The notes beneath the pieces are model-generated. The model was not told the DNA's origin. It worked only from the letters and a program-made list of their open reading frames with translations, and searched no databases. 64,000 nt of DNA from Xenorhabdus yunnanensis (GTDB taxonomy: Bacteria > Pseudomonadota > Gammaproteobacteria > Enterobacterales > Enterobacteriaceae), in NCBI RefSeq assembly GCF_028598805.1, contig NZ_JAQRFI010000026.1, positions 1 to 64,000 on the forward strand, in the 5' to 3' direction. A program made the translations under genes and the position numbers. This document shows positions 7,606 through 15,863 of this stretch, in pieces; position 1 is the first letter of the stretch, and each line of letters opens with the position of its first letter.

Positions 7606-9354
7606 TTATTTACTCGCGCCAGAAACCGTAATTAACCGGACTTCTTCGCGCTCTTCTGGTGTTAGACCTTCAGTTCTCTCTTTAGCAATCAGAAAGTTAA
7701 AACGTTCATCAAGTGCTGACGCGAAAAGATGATTCAGTGCATCGCTAAAGGTTTTTTCAGCAATCTCTTCTATCTGTATATCGTTCCATGCAGCGAGTTT
7801 TTCAAGCTGTTTAGCATATTTATTATCGCGATATTGCTCTAACAGTTGCCCAGTGGTTAAACCGGGTTGGGCAAGGCACGTGTCGATAAGCTCTAAGAAT
7901 AATGGCAATCCTGCTATTTGCGTAGAAAACATTCCCTGTAGTGGAGGAACTAATGCCGCTAAATGTGGATTTTGCACCAGCAATGCAATAAGAATACGCA
8001 TTGTTGTAGGTTTCAGTTTTAGCGCCTGATAAGCATTGGTATCTTTTTTGACAAGTTTTGCCAGAAATCGTTCCAATTGTGTTGTATCAGGAGTACCCAA
8101 CAGGTTTCCAAGCTCTTTAAGCAGGTAAAGTCGTAGTACTTCTCCTGGAATCTGACTGATCAGTGGCATGGCTAGCGAACTGAGCTTAGTCGTTCCTTCA
8201 GGGTTACTTAAATCAACCTGTGGCAATAGTGATTCGAACAAAAATGAAGATAAGGTCAGTGCCTTTTCTGTTCTTTGCTCGAACGCTTCCCGTCCTTCTT
8301 TGCGAATCAGTGAATCAGGATCTTCGCCATCAGGCAAGAACATAAAACGTAATTGCCGACCATCATTCAGGTAAGGCAGCGCCGTTTCTAATGTACGCCA
8401 TGCAGCATCACGGCCCGCACGGTCACCATCGTAACAACAGATAACGCTATCGGTTGTCCTGAAAAGCAACTGAACGTGTTCGGCTGTCGTGGACGTTCCT
8501 AGCGAAGCCACAGCATAGTCAATGCCAAATTGGGCCAGCGCAACAACATCCATATAACCTTCAACCACTAATAGCCTTGTAAGCGTACTGTGGCTTTGCT
8601 GTGCCTCATAAAGACCGTATAACTGACGGCCTTTATGAAATATTTCTGTTTCCGGCGAGTTCAGATATTTGGGAAGTGCATCTCCCAGCACTCTGCCACC
8701 GAATGCAATCACACGACCGCGACGATCGCGAATAGGGAACATCACACGTTCGCGGAAACGATCATAAGTGCGGCCATTGTCGTTCGTGACCAGCATTCCC
8801 GCATCGTTTAGCTGTTTGCGATCTTCCTCGTTATGGGCAAACCGCTTTAGGGCGTTATCCCATCCCGCAGGCGCAAAACCAATGGCGAAACGGTGGATAA
8901 TTTCTTCACTGAGCCCACGTTGAGCCAAATATTGTCGGGCTGATTGAGCGCCGGGGGTATTCAGTGAATTCTGATAGAAGCTGTTGAGCTTATCCATCAG
9001 CTGGTAAAGATTTTGCCTTTGGTGACGTTCGATTTGACCGCCGCCGGAGCCTGCTTCGTAGGGAACTTCCAGCCCATGCATTGCAGCCAGTTCTTCGATG
9101 GATTCGACAAAGTCCAATCTGTCATAATTCATCAAAAAATCAATGGCATTGCCATGTGCCCCGCAACCGAAGCAATGATAAAACTGCTTATCACTATTAA
9201 CAGTGAATGAAGGGGTTTTTTCGTTATGAAAAGGACAGCACGCTTGATGATTTTTGCCTTTCTTTTTCAGAGGCACCCTAACATCGATCAAATCAATGAT
9301 ATCGGTTCTTGCTAATAAGTCATTGATAAATGCGCGTGGAATTCGTCCAGCCAT
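7606..9354 (-). CDS. dnaG: DNA primase
   Basis: Makes RNA primers at the replication fork with the DnaB helicase. It has 582 residues, the usual length. The N-terminal CHC2 zinc ribbon shows CCPFHNEKTPSF and CFGCGAHG (residues 39-70). The TOPRIM core has VVEGYMDVV, followed by YDGDRAGRDA with the metal-binding acidic residues. The C-terminal 150 residues form the helical DnaB-interaction domain. The start MAGRIPRAFI matches the family. It follows rpsU after a 114-base spacer with a partial terminator, and precedes rpoD, as in other gammaproteobacteria. Confidence 0.98.
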   Translation of the reverse strand: MAGRIPRAFINDLLARTDIIDLIDVRVPLKKKGKNHQACCPFHNEKTPSFTVNSDKQFYHCFGCGAHGNAIDFLMNYDRLDFVESIEELAAMHGLEVPYEAGSGGGQIERHQRQNLYQLMDKLNSFYQNSLNTPGAQSARQYLAQRGLSEEIIHRFAIGFAPAGWDNALKRFAHNEEDRKQLNDAGMLVTNDNGRTYDRFRERVMFPIRDRRGRVIAFGGRVLGDALPKYLNSPETEIFHKGRQLYGLYEAQQSHSTLTRLLVVEGYMDVVALAQFGIDYAVASLGTSTTAEHVQLLFRTTDSVICCYDGDRAGRDAAWRTLETALPYLNDGRQLRFMFLPDGEDPDSLIRKEGREAFEQRTEKALTLSSFLFESLLPQVDLSNPEGTTKLSSLAMPLISQIPGEVLRLYLLKELGNLLGTPDTTQLERFLAKLVKKDTNAYQALKLKPTTMRILIALLVQNPHLAALVPPLQGMFSTQIAGLPLFLELIDTCLAQPGLTTGQLLEQYRDNKYAKQLEKLAAWNDIQIEEIAEKTFSDALNHLFASALDERFNFLIAKERTEGLTPEEREEVRLITVSGASK

Positions 9355-9381
9355 AAGCCCTTTTACGCCTGTTGATGAACG

Positions 9382-9415
9382 AGAATAAGCCGCGCTTCCT
9401 TTGGGAAAGCACGGC
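9382..9415 (-). terminator. Intra-operon terminator between rpsU and dnaG
   Basis: On the minus strand an imperfect stem GCCGTGCTTTCC/GGAAGCGCGGC with an AAA loop, then TTATTCT. Position and sequence match the attenuating T1 terminator of the E. coli macromolecular synthesis operon, which limits dnaG expression relative to rpsU. The weak T-tract fits partial read-through. Confidence 0.75.
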
Positions 9416-9468
9416 CTTTAACTGCAGTAGTTTGTTAATACAACCACTAAGCGGATTGACCGCAAAGA

Positions 9469-9696
<228 letters not shown>

Positions 9697-10002
9697 TCAA
9701 TAGAAATCGGGTTTGTCGCTGGCGTGATAGTGCCAGCCGTCTTTAAAATGGTGCGGAATTTTACTTCAATGAACACGGCTTTGTAAAGTGCCGAGGCAAA
9801 TTGAAACCGATAACGCCATGGGTTACAGGATGCTTTTTTGTACGCAAAACAAGCAATCTGATATCGGCGTCATTAACATTAACCACACAGAATATTCAAG
9901 TAGGAGATTGATTATAGACTAATCAGAAAAAATAGCCAGCATGTAATGGACTCGGTGATGAGAATGTTAGAGTGGTTATCAGCAAGGGATTTAAGTATAG
10001 AG

Positions 10003-10059
10003 GCATATATAGATTAGAGGTGCATAAATAGATTAGAGCTGTATAAATAGATAATGTTA
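10003..10059. repeat. 19-bp tandem repeat, 3 units, upstream of tsaD
   Basis: Units at 10003-10021, 10022-10040 and 10041-10059 share the pattern GCATAAATAGATTAGAG. The first two are nearly identical and the third has decayed. Confidence 0.8.
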
Positions 10060-10101
10060 CACTGGCGCCCGTTGAAAGAAATACGAATGTGTATAGTGAC
10101 C

Positions 10102-10131
10102 AAACAACGAGACGTAAAACAACGAGACGAA
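10102..10131. repeat. 15-bp direct duplication abutting the tsaD start
   Basis: AAACAACGAGACG occurs at 10102 and 10117, a 15-bp period with a single difference across the unit. The second copy lies eight bases before the tsaD ATG, where the ribosome site should be. Confidence 0.8.
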
Positions 10132-10138
10132 TAGTGCA

Positions 10139-11170
10139 ATGCGAGTTTTAGGTATAGAAACGTCCTGCGATGAAACCGGAATCGCAATTTATGACGACAA
10201 AATCGGTCTGTTAGCCAATCAATTATACAGTCAGGTCAAGCTACATGCTGATTATGGCGGTGTAGTACCTGAACTGGCGTCCCGTGACCACATTCGTAAG
10301 ACAGTTCCTTTGATTCAGGCGGCTTTGAAGGAAGCAGGCCTGACGAGTAAAGATATTGATGCAGTTGCTTACACAGCGGGGCCGGGATTGGTTGGAGCCT
10401 TGCTGGTTGGGGCAACAATCGGACGTTCACTGGCATTTGCATGGGGTGTGCCTGCTATTCCCGTACATCATATGGAAGGCCATTTGCTGGCACCGATGCT
10501 GGAAGAAAACACTCCTGAGTTTCCTTTTGTTGCCTTACTGGTTTCAGGCGGCCATACCCAGCTTATTAGCGTGACGGGTATCGGTGAATACAAATTGCTC
10601 GGTGAATCTATTGATGATGCGGCGGGCGAGGCTTTTGACAAAACAGCAAAACTGCTCGGATTGGATTATCCGGGGGGGCCAGTTCTTGCTCGTATGGCAC
10701 AGCAGGGCAAGGTGGGGCGTTTTGTCTTTCCGCGTCCGATGACAGATCGTCCGGGGCTGGATTTCAGCTTCTCAGGCCTAAAAACGTTTGCAGCCAATAC
10801 GATCCGCAATAACATTCATGGTCATAATATGGCTGAGGATGAGCAAACCAAAGCAGATATTGCCCGCGCATTTGAAGATGCGGTTGTGGATACGTTGGCG
10901 ATTAAGTGTAAACGTGCCTTGGAACAGACGGGATTCAAACGCTTGGTGATGGCGGGTGGAGTTAGTGCAAATCAAACATTGCGTACCAAGATGCAGGAAG
11001 TGATGGAAAAGCTGGGAGGCGAAGTTTTCTATGCCCGACCTGAATTCTGTACTGATAATGGGGCAATGATCGCGTTGGCTGGCATGATCCGTTTGCAAGG
11101 AGGAACTGCCGGTGAATTGGGTGTAACGGTGAAAGCACGTTGGCCGTTGGCGGATCTTCCCGCTCTGTAA
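10139..11170 (+). CDS. tsaD: tRNA N6-threonylcarbamoyladenosine synthase, catalytic subunit
   Basis: Transfers the threonylcarbamoyl group to A37 of ANN-decoding tRNAs, together with TsaB, TsaE and TsaC. The 343-residue product starts [20 protein letters not shown]. It has the metal-binding HMEGHLLAP motif around residues 111-119, the SGGHTQL nucleotide loop, and [10 protein letters not shown] near residue 270. Length and order match E. coli TsaD. As in E. coli it is divergent from rpsU. The E. coli ttd genes beside it are absent and an alcohol dehydrogenase occupies the place. The ribosome site is weak and overlaps a 15-bp duplication. Confidence 0.98.
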   Translation: MRVLGIETSCDETGIAIYDDKIGLLANQLYSQVKLHADYGGVVPELASRDHIRKTVPLIQAALKEAGLTSKDIDAVAYTAGPGLVGALLVGATIGRSLAFAWGVPAIPVHHMEGHLLAPMLEENTPEFPFVALLVSGGHTQLISVTGIGEYKLLGESIDDAAGEAFDKTAKLLGLDYPGGPVLARMAQQGKVGRFVFPRPMTDRPGLDFSFSGLKTFAANTIRNNIHGHNMAEDEQTKADIARAFEDAVVDTLAIKCKRALEQTGFKRLVMAGGVSANQTLRTKMQEVMEKLGGEVFYARPEFCTDNGAMIALAGMIRLQGGTAGELGVTVKARWPLADLPAL

Positions 11171-11199
11171 AAATGATAAAAAATATGCTGTTTGATATG

Positions 11200-11233
11200 G
11201 GCTGAGTGCTATTTGGTACTCAGCCTTTTCATT
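11200..11233 (+). terminator. Terminator after tsaD
   Basis: An eight-base stem GGCTGAGT/ACTCAGCC with a ten-base loop, then TTTTCATT, 30 bases after the tsaD stop. Confidence 0.8.
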
Positions 11234-11289
11234 ATCTGATTAAAGGGAAGATGTATATTCAAATTGCGGATACCTGATTATCCCTTTGT

Positions 11290-12330
11290 TTATTCTGCCG
11301 TCAGAACAATTTTCAGAGCTTGTTCCTTTGCAGCGTTGCCAAAAACTTCATAGGCAGTTTCAATTTCACTCAGCGAATAGCGATGAGTTACCAGTTTTTC
11401 AGGTGAAATCTTGCCGGATTGGACGCTTTTCAGCAGCATAGGTGTACTGCTTGTGTTTACCAATCCTGTCGTGATGGTAATGTTTTTGATCCAAAGATCT
11501 TCTAAGTGCAATTCAACGGATTTTCCATGAACACCAACGTTAGCGATATATCCACCAGCGGTAATGATATCTTGGCAGATCTTGAATGTTGCAGGGATAC
11601 CTACGCACTCAATCGCGACATCCACACCGATGCCATCAGTGAGTTTTTGAATTTCTTCTACCGCGTTTTGACGTGTTGGATTGATGATGGTATTTGCTCC
11701 CAGCTGTTGTGCGACACGAAGGCGGTTATCATCGGTATCAATCATGATGATATGGGCTGGTGAATAGAACTGCGATGCCAGTAACGCAGAAAGCCCTACA
11801 GGGCCTGCGCCGACCAAGGCGATGGTATTACCCGGTTGCACCCTGCCATTGATGACACCGATCTCAAGACCCGTAGGCAGGATGTCACTGAGCATTAATG
11901 CCGCATCTTCATTAACGCCTTCCGGCAGACGGTGCAGGCTATTATCTGCATGGGGAATACGCACTTTTTCAGCTTGCGTGCCATCGATCTTATGTCCAAG
12001 TATCCAACCGCCATCTTCACAATGGGAATAAAGCTGACGTTTACAATAACGACAACGACCACAAACTGTGATGCAGGAGATAATCACTTTATCACCCACT
12101 TTGATATTATGGACAGATTCTCCAACAGACTCGACTACCCCAATACCTTCATGACCCAATGTTCGTCCTGCGTCTACAGTTGGAACATCCCCTTTGAGGA
12201 TATGTAAATCTGTTCCGCAAATAGTGGTTTTGATAATGCGGACGATTGCATCGGTTGACTCAATAAGTTGAGGTGGTGTTTTTTCTTCCCAATGCTTTTT
12301 GCCTGCGCCATGATAAACGAGTGCTTTCAT
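11290..12330 (-). CDS. Zinc-dependent medium-chain alcohol dehydrogenase
   Basis: A 346-residue enzyme of the medium-chain dehydrogenase family, probably oxidising an alcohol or reducing an aldehyde or ketone with NAD(H). Catalytic zinc ligands are Cys38 (TICGTD), His60/Glu61 (LGHEG) and Asp149. The four-Cys structural zinc site is Cys90, Cys93, Cys96 and Cys104 (CGRCRYCKRQLYSHC). The Rossmann motif GAGPVG is at 174-179, and the acidic residue after the next strand (MIDTDD) favours NAD over NADP. The substrate is not deducible. It is a single gene between tsaD and plsY, in place of the E. coli ttd cluster, so it is an accessory insertion in a conserved neighbourhood. Confidence 0.85.
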   Translation of the reverse strand: MKALVYHGAGKKHWEEKTPPQLIESTDAIVRIIKTTICGTDLHILKGDVPTVDAGRTLGHEGIGVVESVGESVHNIKVGDKVIISCITVCGRCRYCKRQLYSHCEDGGWILGHKIDGTQAEKVRIPHADNSLHRLPEGVNEDAALMLSDILPTGLEIGVINGRVQPGNTIALVGAGPVGLSALLASQFYSPAHIIMIDTDDNRLRVAQQLGANTIINPTRQNAVEEIQKLTDGIGVDVAIECVGIPATFKICQDIITAGGYIANVGVHGKSVELHLEDLWIKNITITTGLVNTSSTPMLLKSVQSGKISPEKLVTHRYSLSEIETAYEVFGNAAKEQALKIVLTAE

Positions 12331-12455
12331 AAGGTCTCTCTCATAGGTTATTTGGTTTTTTGCCGCGTTAATCCGATTCCTTTAATGAGTGGAAATTAAT
12401 CAATATTAAAAAGTGTAGTATCTTTCACAATAAAATTGAAATAAAGCCATTGCTC

Positions 12456-13115
12456 TCAGTCGTCTTGTTGCTCTTGTTCTTTAGTTGCCTGAATTTTCTC
12501 TTTATCTGTCATTTCCTGTTTCTTTTTCAGTTTCTGCCAGATACGGCTTTCCTGTCCTCGCCACAGACGTTGAATATTATCGTGATGACGCATGAGTATT
12601 AGACATGACAGCATTGCGACGGGAAAAGTAAATTCAGGTTTGAACCACCAGACATAGAAAGGTGCAATTAGTGCACTGACGATGGCACCCAATGAAGAGT
12701 AGCCGCTTAACAACACCGTCAGCAACCATGTTCCCGTGATCAATCCCGTCAGATCCCAACCGATGGCAGCAATGGCACCGAAAGCCGTTGCCACACCTTT
12801 TCCCCCTTTGAAATGGAAGAAGAGGGGATAGATATGCCCCAGACAGGCGGCAATGGCGATAATGCCTAAACACAATGGGGAAATGTTGAGTTTATATGCC
12901 AGCCAAACCGGTATTAGCCCTTTTAGAACATCACAAACCAGTACTGCCAATGCAGCACACTTACCACCGATGCGCAGTACATTGGTTGCCCCTGGATTGC
13001 CGGAACCATGTTGACGGGGATCGGGAAGCCCTGCCAAACGGCTGATCAATATCGCGCTGGATATAGAGCCACACAAGTACGCGAAGATGATCATGCCAAG
13101 CGCGATAGCACTCAT
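12456..13115 (-). CDS. plsY: Acyl-phosphate:glycerol-3-phosphate acyltransferase
   Basis: Inner-membrane enzyme that moves the acyl group from acyl-phosphate to glycerol-3-phosphate in the first step of phospholipid synthesis (the PlsX/PlsY route). The start is placed at [11 protein letters not shown], giving 219 residues; the frame extends upstream, but that stretch runs antisense to folB. Motifs seen are the glycine-rich [11 protein letters not shown] (near residue 36) and [13 protein letters not shown] (near 95), with about five hydrophobic helices. The C-terminus carries a longer charged tail ([15 protein letters not shown]) than the core family needs. It is divergent from folB with 109 bases between start codons. 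Confidence 0.95.
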   Translation of the reverse strand: MSAIALGMIIFAYLCGSISSAILISRLAGLPDPRQHGSGNPGATNVLRIGGKCAALAVLVCDVLKGLIPVWLAYKLNISPLCLGIIAIAACLGHIYPLFFHFKGGKGVATAFGAIAAIGWDLTGLITGTWLLTVLLSGYSSLGAIVSALIAPFYVWWFKPEFTFPVAMLSCLILMRHHDNIQRLWRGQESRIWQKLKKKQEMTDKEKIQATKEQEQQDD

Positions 13116-13224
13116 AAGATATCTCCAATGAATAAGAGTCGTTTTCTTAAGTCTAACAATGGATAATACGCATATTTCGTCAGAAGTGGTATCTGGCGAA
13201 CTGAAAAACGGGGGAAAGGTCGTG

Positions 13225-13578
13225 ATGGATATCGTATTTATTGAAGAATTAACAGTCATTACCACTATTGGCGTTTATGACTGGGAACAGGCTATTAAAC
13301 AGAAATTAGTGTTCGATATCGAAATGGGATGGGATAACAAACGAGCCTCTTCCAGTGATAATGTTGAGCATTGTCTGGATTATGCCAAGGTTAGTGAAGC
13401 CATCATTAATCATGCGGCTAACCAACATTTTGCCTTGGTTGAGCGGGTCGCAGAAGAAGTGGCGGATATCTTGCTGACCCAATTTCATTCACCTTGGGTA
13501 AGGGTGAAAGTCAACAAACCGGGCGCGGTTGCACAAGCAAGAAGTGTCGGTGTAGTGATTGAACGGAGTGCAAGCTGA
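13225..13578 (+). CDS. folB: Dihydroneopterin aldolase
   Basis: Converts dihydroneopterin to 6-hydroxymethyl-dihydropterin and glycolaldehyde in folate synthesis. The 117-residue T-fold protein starts [21 protein letters not shown], with GGGGAAAGG-type ribosome site sequence just upstream (13210-13219); an upstream in-frame ATG at 13159 adds unrelated residues. Conserved Glu and Lys residues of the family are seen in IGVYDWEQ and VKVNKPGAV. In E. coli uppP (bacA) lies between folB and cca, but here only a terminator and repeats separate them. Confidence 0.95.
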   Translation: MDIVFIEELTVITTIGVYDWEQAIKQKLVFDIEMGWDNKRASSSDNVEHCLDYAKVSEAIINHAANQHFALVERVAEEVADILLTQFHSPWVRVKVNKPGAVAQARSVGVVIERSAS

Positions 13579-13606
13579 TTGGCGTGCTTTTTGGCTGACT
13601 GCATTA

Positions 13607-13644
13607 AAAAGCGTCCCAATTAGGTTAATTATTTGGGACGCTTG
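13607..13644. terminator. Bidirectional terminator between folB and cca
   Basis: AAGCGTCCCAA pairs with TTGGGACGCTT across a 14-base AT-rich loop, giving an 11-base stem with A/T flanks on both sides. Confidence 0.8.
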
Positions 13645-13662
13645 AGTTAATTAATTAGTTAG

Positions 13663-13722
13663 TTTAATAAATCGATTGTTGTTTTAATAAATTGATAGTT
13701 GTCTTAATAAATTGATAGTTGT
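13663..13722. repeat. 20-bp tandem repeat, 3 units, spanning the cca stop codon
   Basis: Units at 13663-13682, 13683-13702 and 13703-13722 share TTAATAAATTGATAGTTGT (first unit ATCGATTG). The third unit encodes the last residues and stop of minus-strand cca; the other two are downstream copies of it. Confidence 0.85.
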
Positions 13723-14891
13723 TTCCAATCTGCGATGGCAATGTGTCGCTGACGCTCCAACTCGGTGCGAATCTCAGCGCCCTGAAATCCACGGGCAATC
13801 ACTTCTTGGACGTTTACTTGACTGGCAATGGCAAACACTTCACGCAAATAATCACCTTGTGGGTAGAGTGAAGTTTCTGCTCCTTTGTATCCACGGTTGT
13901 CTGCTTCGTTACAGGTTGCTTCACTATAGATTGCGTTACTACAAATAATCAGCTGTTCAATGCGTTGAGGCTTGCGCCAGGCATCCAAAGCATTAAACAA
14001 GGCCAGCAGGGCTTCTGGAGACAATTGTTCCGCGGTATGTACCCAATGGTGATATTGCGTCACAATCGTGGCCAAGTCGCGTGCCGAGTTGGGAATGCGC
14101 AGCCGTTCGCACATTTGTTTCAGCGGTGTCACTTCGACATGGCAACATAGAGAGGCGAAACGAATATCTATTTCTTCGCTCAATTGGGTGGATATTCGCA
14201 AAACCTGTAATGAATGCAGCCCGGCATCATGTTCAAGCAAAGGAACCCCAAACAAGTTATCGATCTCAGGAAAGAGTACGGCTAATGCCCCGCAATCACG
14301 CAGAATCTGAAAATAGACTTGTGGTGATTGTGAGGTAAGCGCTTTTTCAGTTTCCCGCCAAACACGCTCAGGGGTCAATGATGACAATTCACCACTTGAG
14401 ACCATTTCTGCAATGAGTGCTTGTGTTTCTGGTGCAATTGAAAAGTCTAAATGGGCAAAGCGAGCAGCAAAACGAGCCAAACGTAACACACGTAATGGAT
14501 CTTCTGAAAACGCTGTGGATACATGGCGCAGGATACGATTTTTGAGATCATTGGCACCATGATAAGGATCGATTAATTCACCTTTGGGCGTTTGGGCAAT
14601 GGCGTTAATCGTTAAATCACGGCGCAGAAGATCTTCTTCCAGTGTCACATCGGGATCGGCATAACAGGTAAAACCAGTATATCCCTGACCTGATTTTCTT
14701 TCTGTGCGTGCCAGCGCGTACTCTTCATGAGTCTTAGGGTGCAGGAAAACGGGGAAATCTTTCCCGACTTGTTGATATCCCTGAGACAGAAGAGCCTCTG
14801 GATTGCCTCCGACGACAACCCAGTCCCGTTCGATGACGGGTAGGCCCAATAATTGATCGCGAACGGCGCCGCCAACCAAATAAACTTTCAC
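13704..14891 (-). CDS. cca: CCA tRNA nucleotidyltransferase with degenerate HD domain
   Basis: Adds or repairs the CCA end of tRNAs. It starts with GTG at 14891, as in E. coli. The nucleotidyltransferase core is intact: [10 protein letters not shown] (residues 8-17), the acidic ERDWVVVG motif, RRDLTINA and [16 protein letters not shown]. The protein has 395 residues against 412 in E. coli. The missing part falls in the HD domain: E. coli has CHDLGKGLTPPE followed by a HHGH stretch, whereas here the line reads [17 protein letters not shown] and goes straight to the next helix. A second gap precedes the GLHSL motif. Nucleotide addition should be normal, while the HD phosphatase/phosphodiesterase activity is probably lost. 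It is cotranscribed with the upstream SH3 gene (15-base gap). Confidence 0.93.
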   Translation of the reverse strand: MKVYLVGGAVRDQLLGLPVIERDWVVVGGNPEALLSQGYQQVGKDFPVFLHPKTHEEYALARTERKSGQGYTGFTCYADPDVTLEEDLLRRDLTINAIAQTPKGELIDPYHGANDLKNRILRHVSTAFSEDPLRVLRLARFAARFAHLDFSIAPETQALIAEMVSSGELSSLTPERVWRETEKALTSQSPQVYFQILRDCGALAVLFPEIDNLFGVPLLEHDAGLHSLQVLRISTQLSEEIDIRFASLCCHVEVTPLKQMCERLRIPNSARDLATIVTQYHHWVHTAEQLSPEALLALFNALDAWRKPQRIEQLIICSNAIYSEATCNEADNRGYKGAETSLYPQGDYLREVFAIASQVNVQEVIARGFQGAEIRTELERQRHIAIADWKQLSIY

Positions 14892-14906
14892 TCTTACTTC
14901 CTTAAA

Positions 14907-15527
14907 TCAGCTCATCCAACGATCTTTCTTTTTACGACGAGGGATAATATGTGGCAATACCAGCCCCAAAATCAGGCCAATCCCCGCAACACCGCCGCCA
15001 TATGCAAACCATTGCAAGATAATTTCCCTTTGTTTTTTATCCAGTTGCACATTGGCAGCTTCTACCTTTTTCTCAGCTACGATCAATTTAGTCTGGATCT
15101 GGGTATTTTCTTTTTTCAGATCATTGATGGTCTTATCGCTGGTTGCCACTTTGTTTTGCAACTCGGCAGTGCGTTCATTCCATCTATCGTCAATTGTGGA
15201 CAGTTTTTCGGTTAATGTTTTGATCTCTTGTTCCATGGAGGGGATACGTTCACGCAGGCTTGGAATGTTGCTGAGTTCACTTGCGAGTATCCAGCTTGTA
15301 CGCCCTTTCTGGTCTTTCACTTGCAGGAAGCCATTATCCGATTTGAGGCTGATTAAGGTAACCTCTTCACCGGCATTCAGTGAGCCAATAATTCGGTTTT
15401 TAATGCTTGGGCCGCTACGAATGTAAGCTGATAGTTCATCGGAAACATAGCGTTTTTCTTCAGCGTGTGCGGATAATGGAAGAGTGAAACTCAATAACAG
15501 GATAAATAATCGATGTAGTTTTTGCAT
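14907..15527 (-). CDS. ygiM: Secreted SH3-domain, membrane-anchored protein (YgiM family, TIGR04211)
   Basis: A 206-residue envelope protein. It has an N-terminal signal peptide (MQKLHRLFILLLSFTLPLSAHA), a bacterial SH3 domain at residues 25-90 (YVSDELSAYIRSGP to GWILASEL-like), a coiled coil at about 95-170 (SMEQEIKTLTEKLSTIDD and following heptads), one C-terminal transmembrane helix (GGGVAGIGLILGLVLPHI) and a short basic cytoplasmic tail (RRKKKDRW). The architecture matches E. coli YgiM, whose biochemical role is not settled. It is the first gene of a two-gene unit with cca, as in E. coli. Confidence 0.9.
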   Translation of the reverse strand: MQKLHRLFILLLSFTLPLSAHAEEKRYVSDELSAYIRSGPSIKNRIIGSLNAGEEVTLISLKSDNGFLQVKDQKGRTSWILASELSNIPSLRERIPSMEQEIKTLTEKLSTIDDRWNERTAELQNKVATSDKTINDLKKENTQIQTKLIVAEKKVEAANVQLDKKQREIILQWFAYGGGVAGIGLILGLVLPHIIPRRKKKDRWMS

Positions 15528-15549
15528 TCTATGTTCAACTGTTCTTTGT

Positions 15550-15609
15550 GTATGGACTAATCGAGTATGGACTAATCGTGATTCAAACTATCGTGATTCA
15601 AACTACTTA
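15550..15609. repeat. 15-bp compound tandem array, 2+2 units
   Basis: Units at 15550-15564 and 15565-15579 are GTATGGACTAATCG plus one base. Units at 15580-15594 and 15595-15609 are GATTCAAACTA plus four bases. Two different 15-mers, each duplicated, lie side by side. Confidence 0.85.
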
Positions 15610-15759
15610 AGGGATAGTAAAGAGTTACGTTTGTGGGTGCAATCAGTAAACCAGAATAAGTGCTATATCAACAGCCTGAATACAGGCCTTGTTAGGTTTT
15701 TTTTGGCGAAGTGAATGTGATGTTTGTTGAGATAACACCCTATTGTGGTTTATTTTTCT

Positions 15760-15806
15760 CTTCTATGAGAATTTTTTCTTCTATGAAAAATTTTCTTCTG
15801 TGAAAG
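15760..15806. repeat. 17-18-bp tandem repeat, 3 units
   Basis: CTTCTATGAGAATTTTTT (15760-15777), CTTCTATGAAAAATTTT (15778-15794) and a decayed third unit starting CTTCTGTGAAAG at 15795. Confidence 0.75.
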
Positions 15807-15863
15807 ATAGTGTCAACAGGATTAAGAAAAAAATTCTGTGATATCAATTGAGGAATAAAAAAT

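Larger units (their letters stand above)
15528..15863. other. Divergent ygiM-ygiF spacer, rich in short tandem repeats
   Basis: A 336-base spacer. It has no gene of its own, but two unrelated tandem arrays (15550-15609 and 15760-15806) make up about a third of it. Confidence 0.5.

Noticed and set aside
12456-13265. Longer plsY start at 13265
   Set aside because: The extra 50 residues run antisense through the folB start region and lack family similarity; MSAIALGM at 13115 fits the family.
15484-15714. Short open frame with WTNR and DSNY peptide repeats
   Set aside because: The peptide repeats come from the 15-bp DNA array in the spacer. There is no ribosome site or family support.
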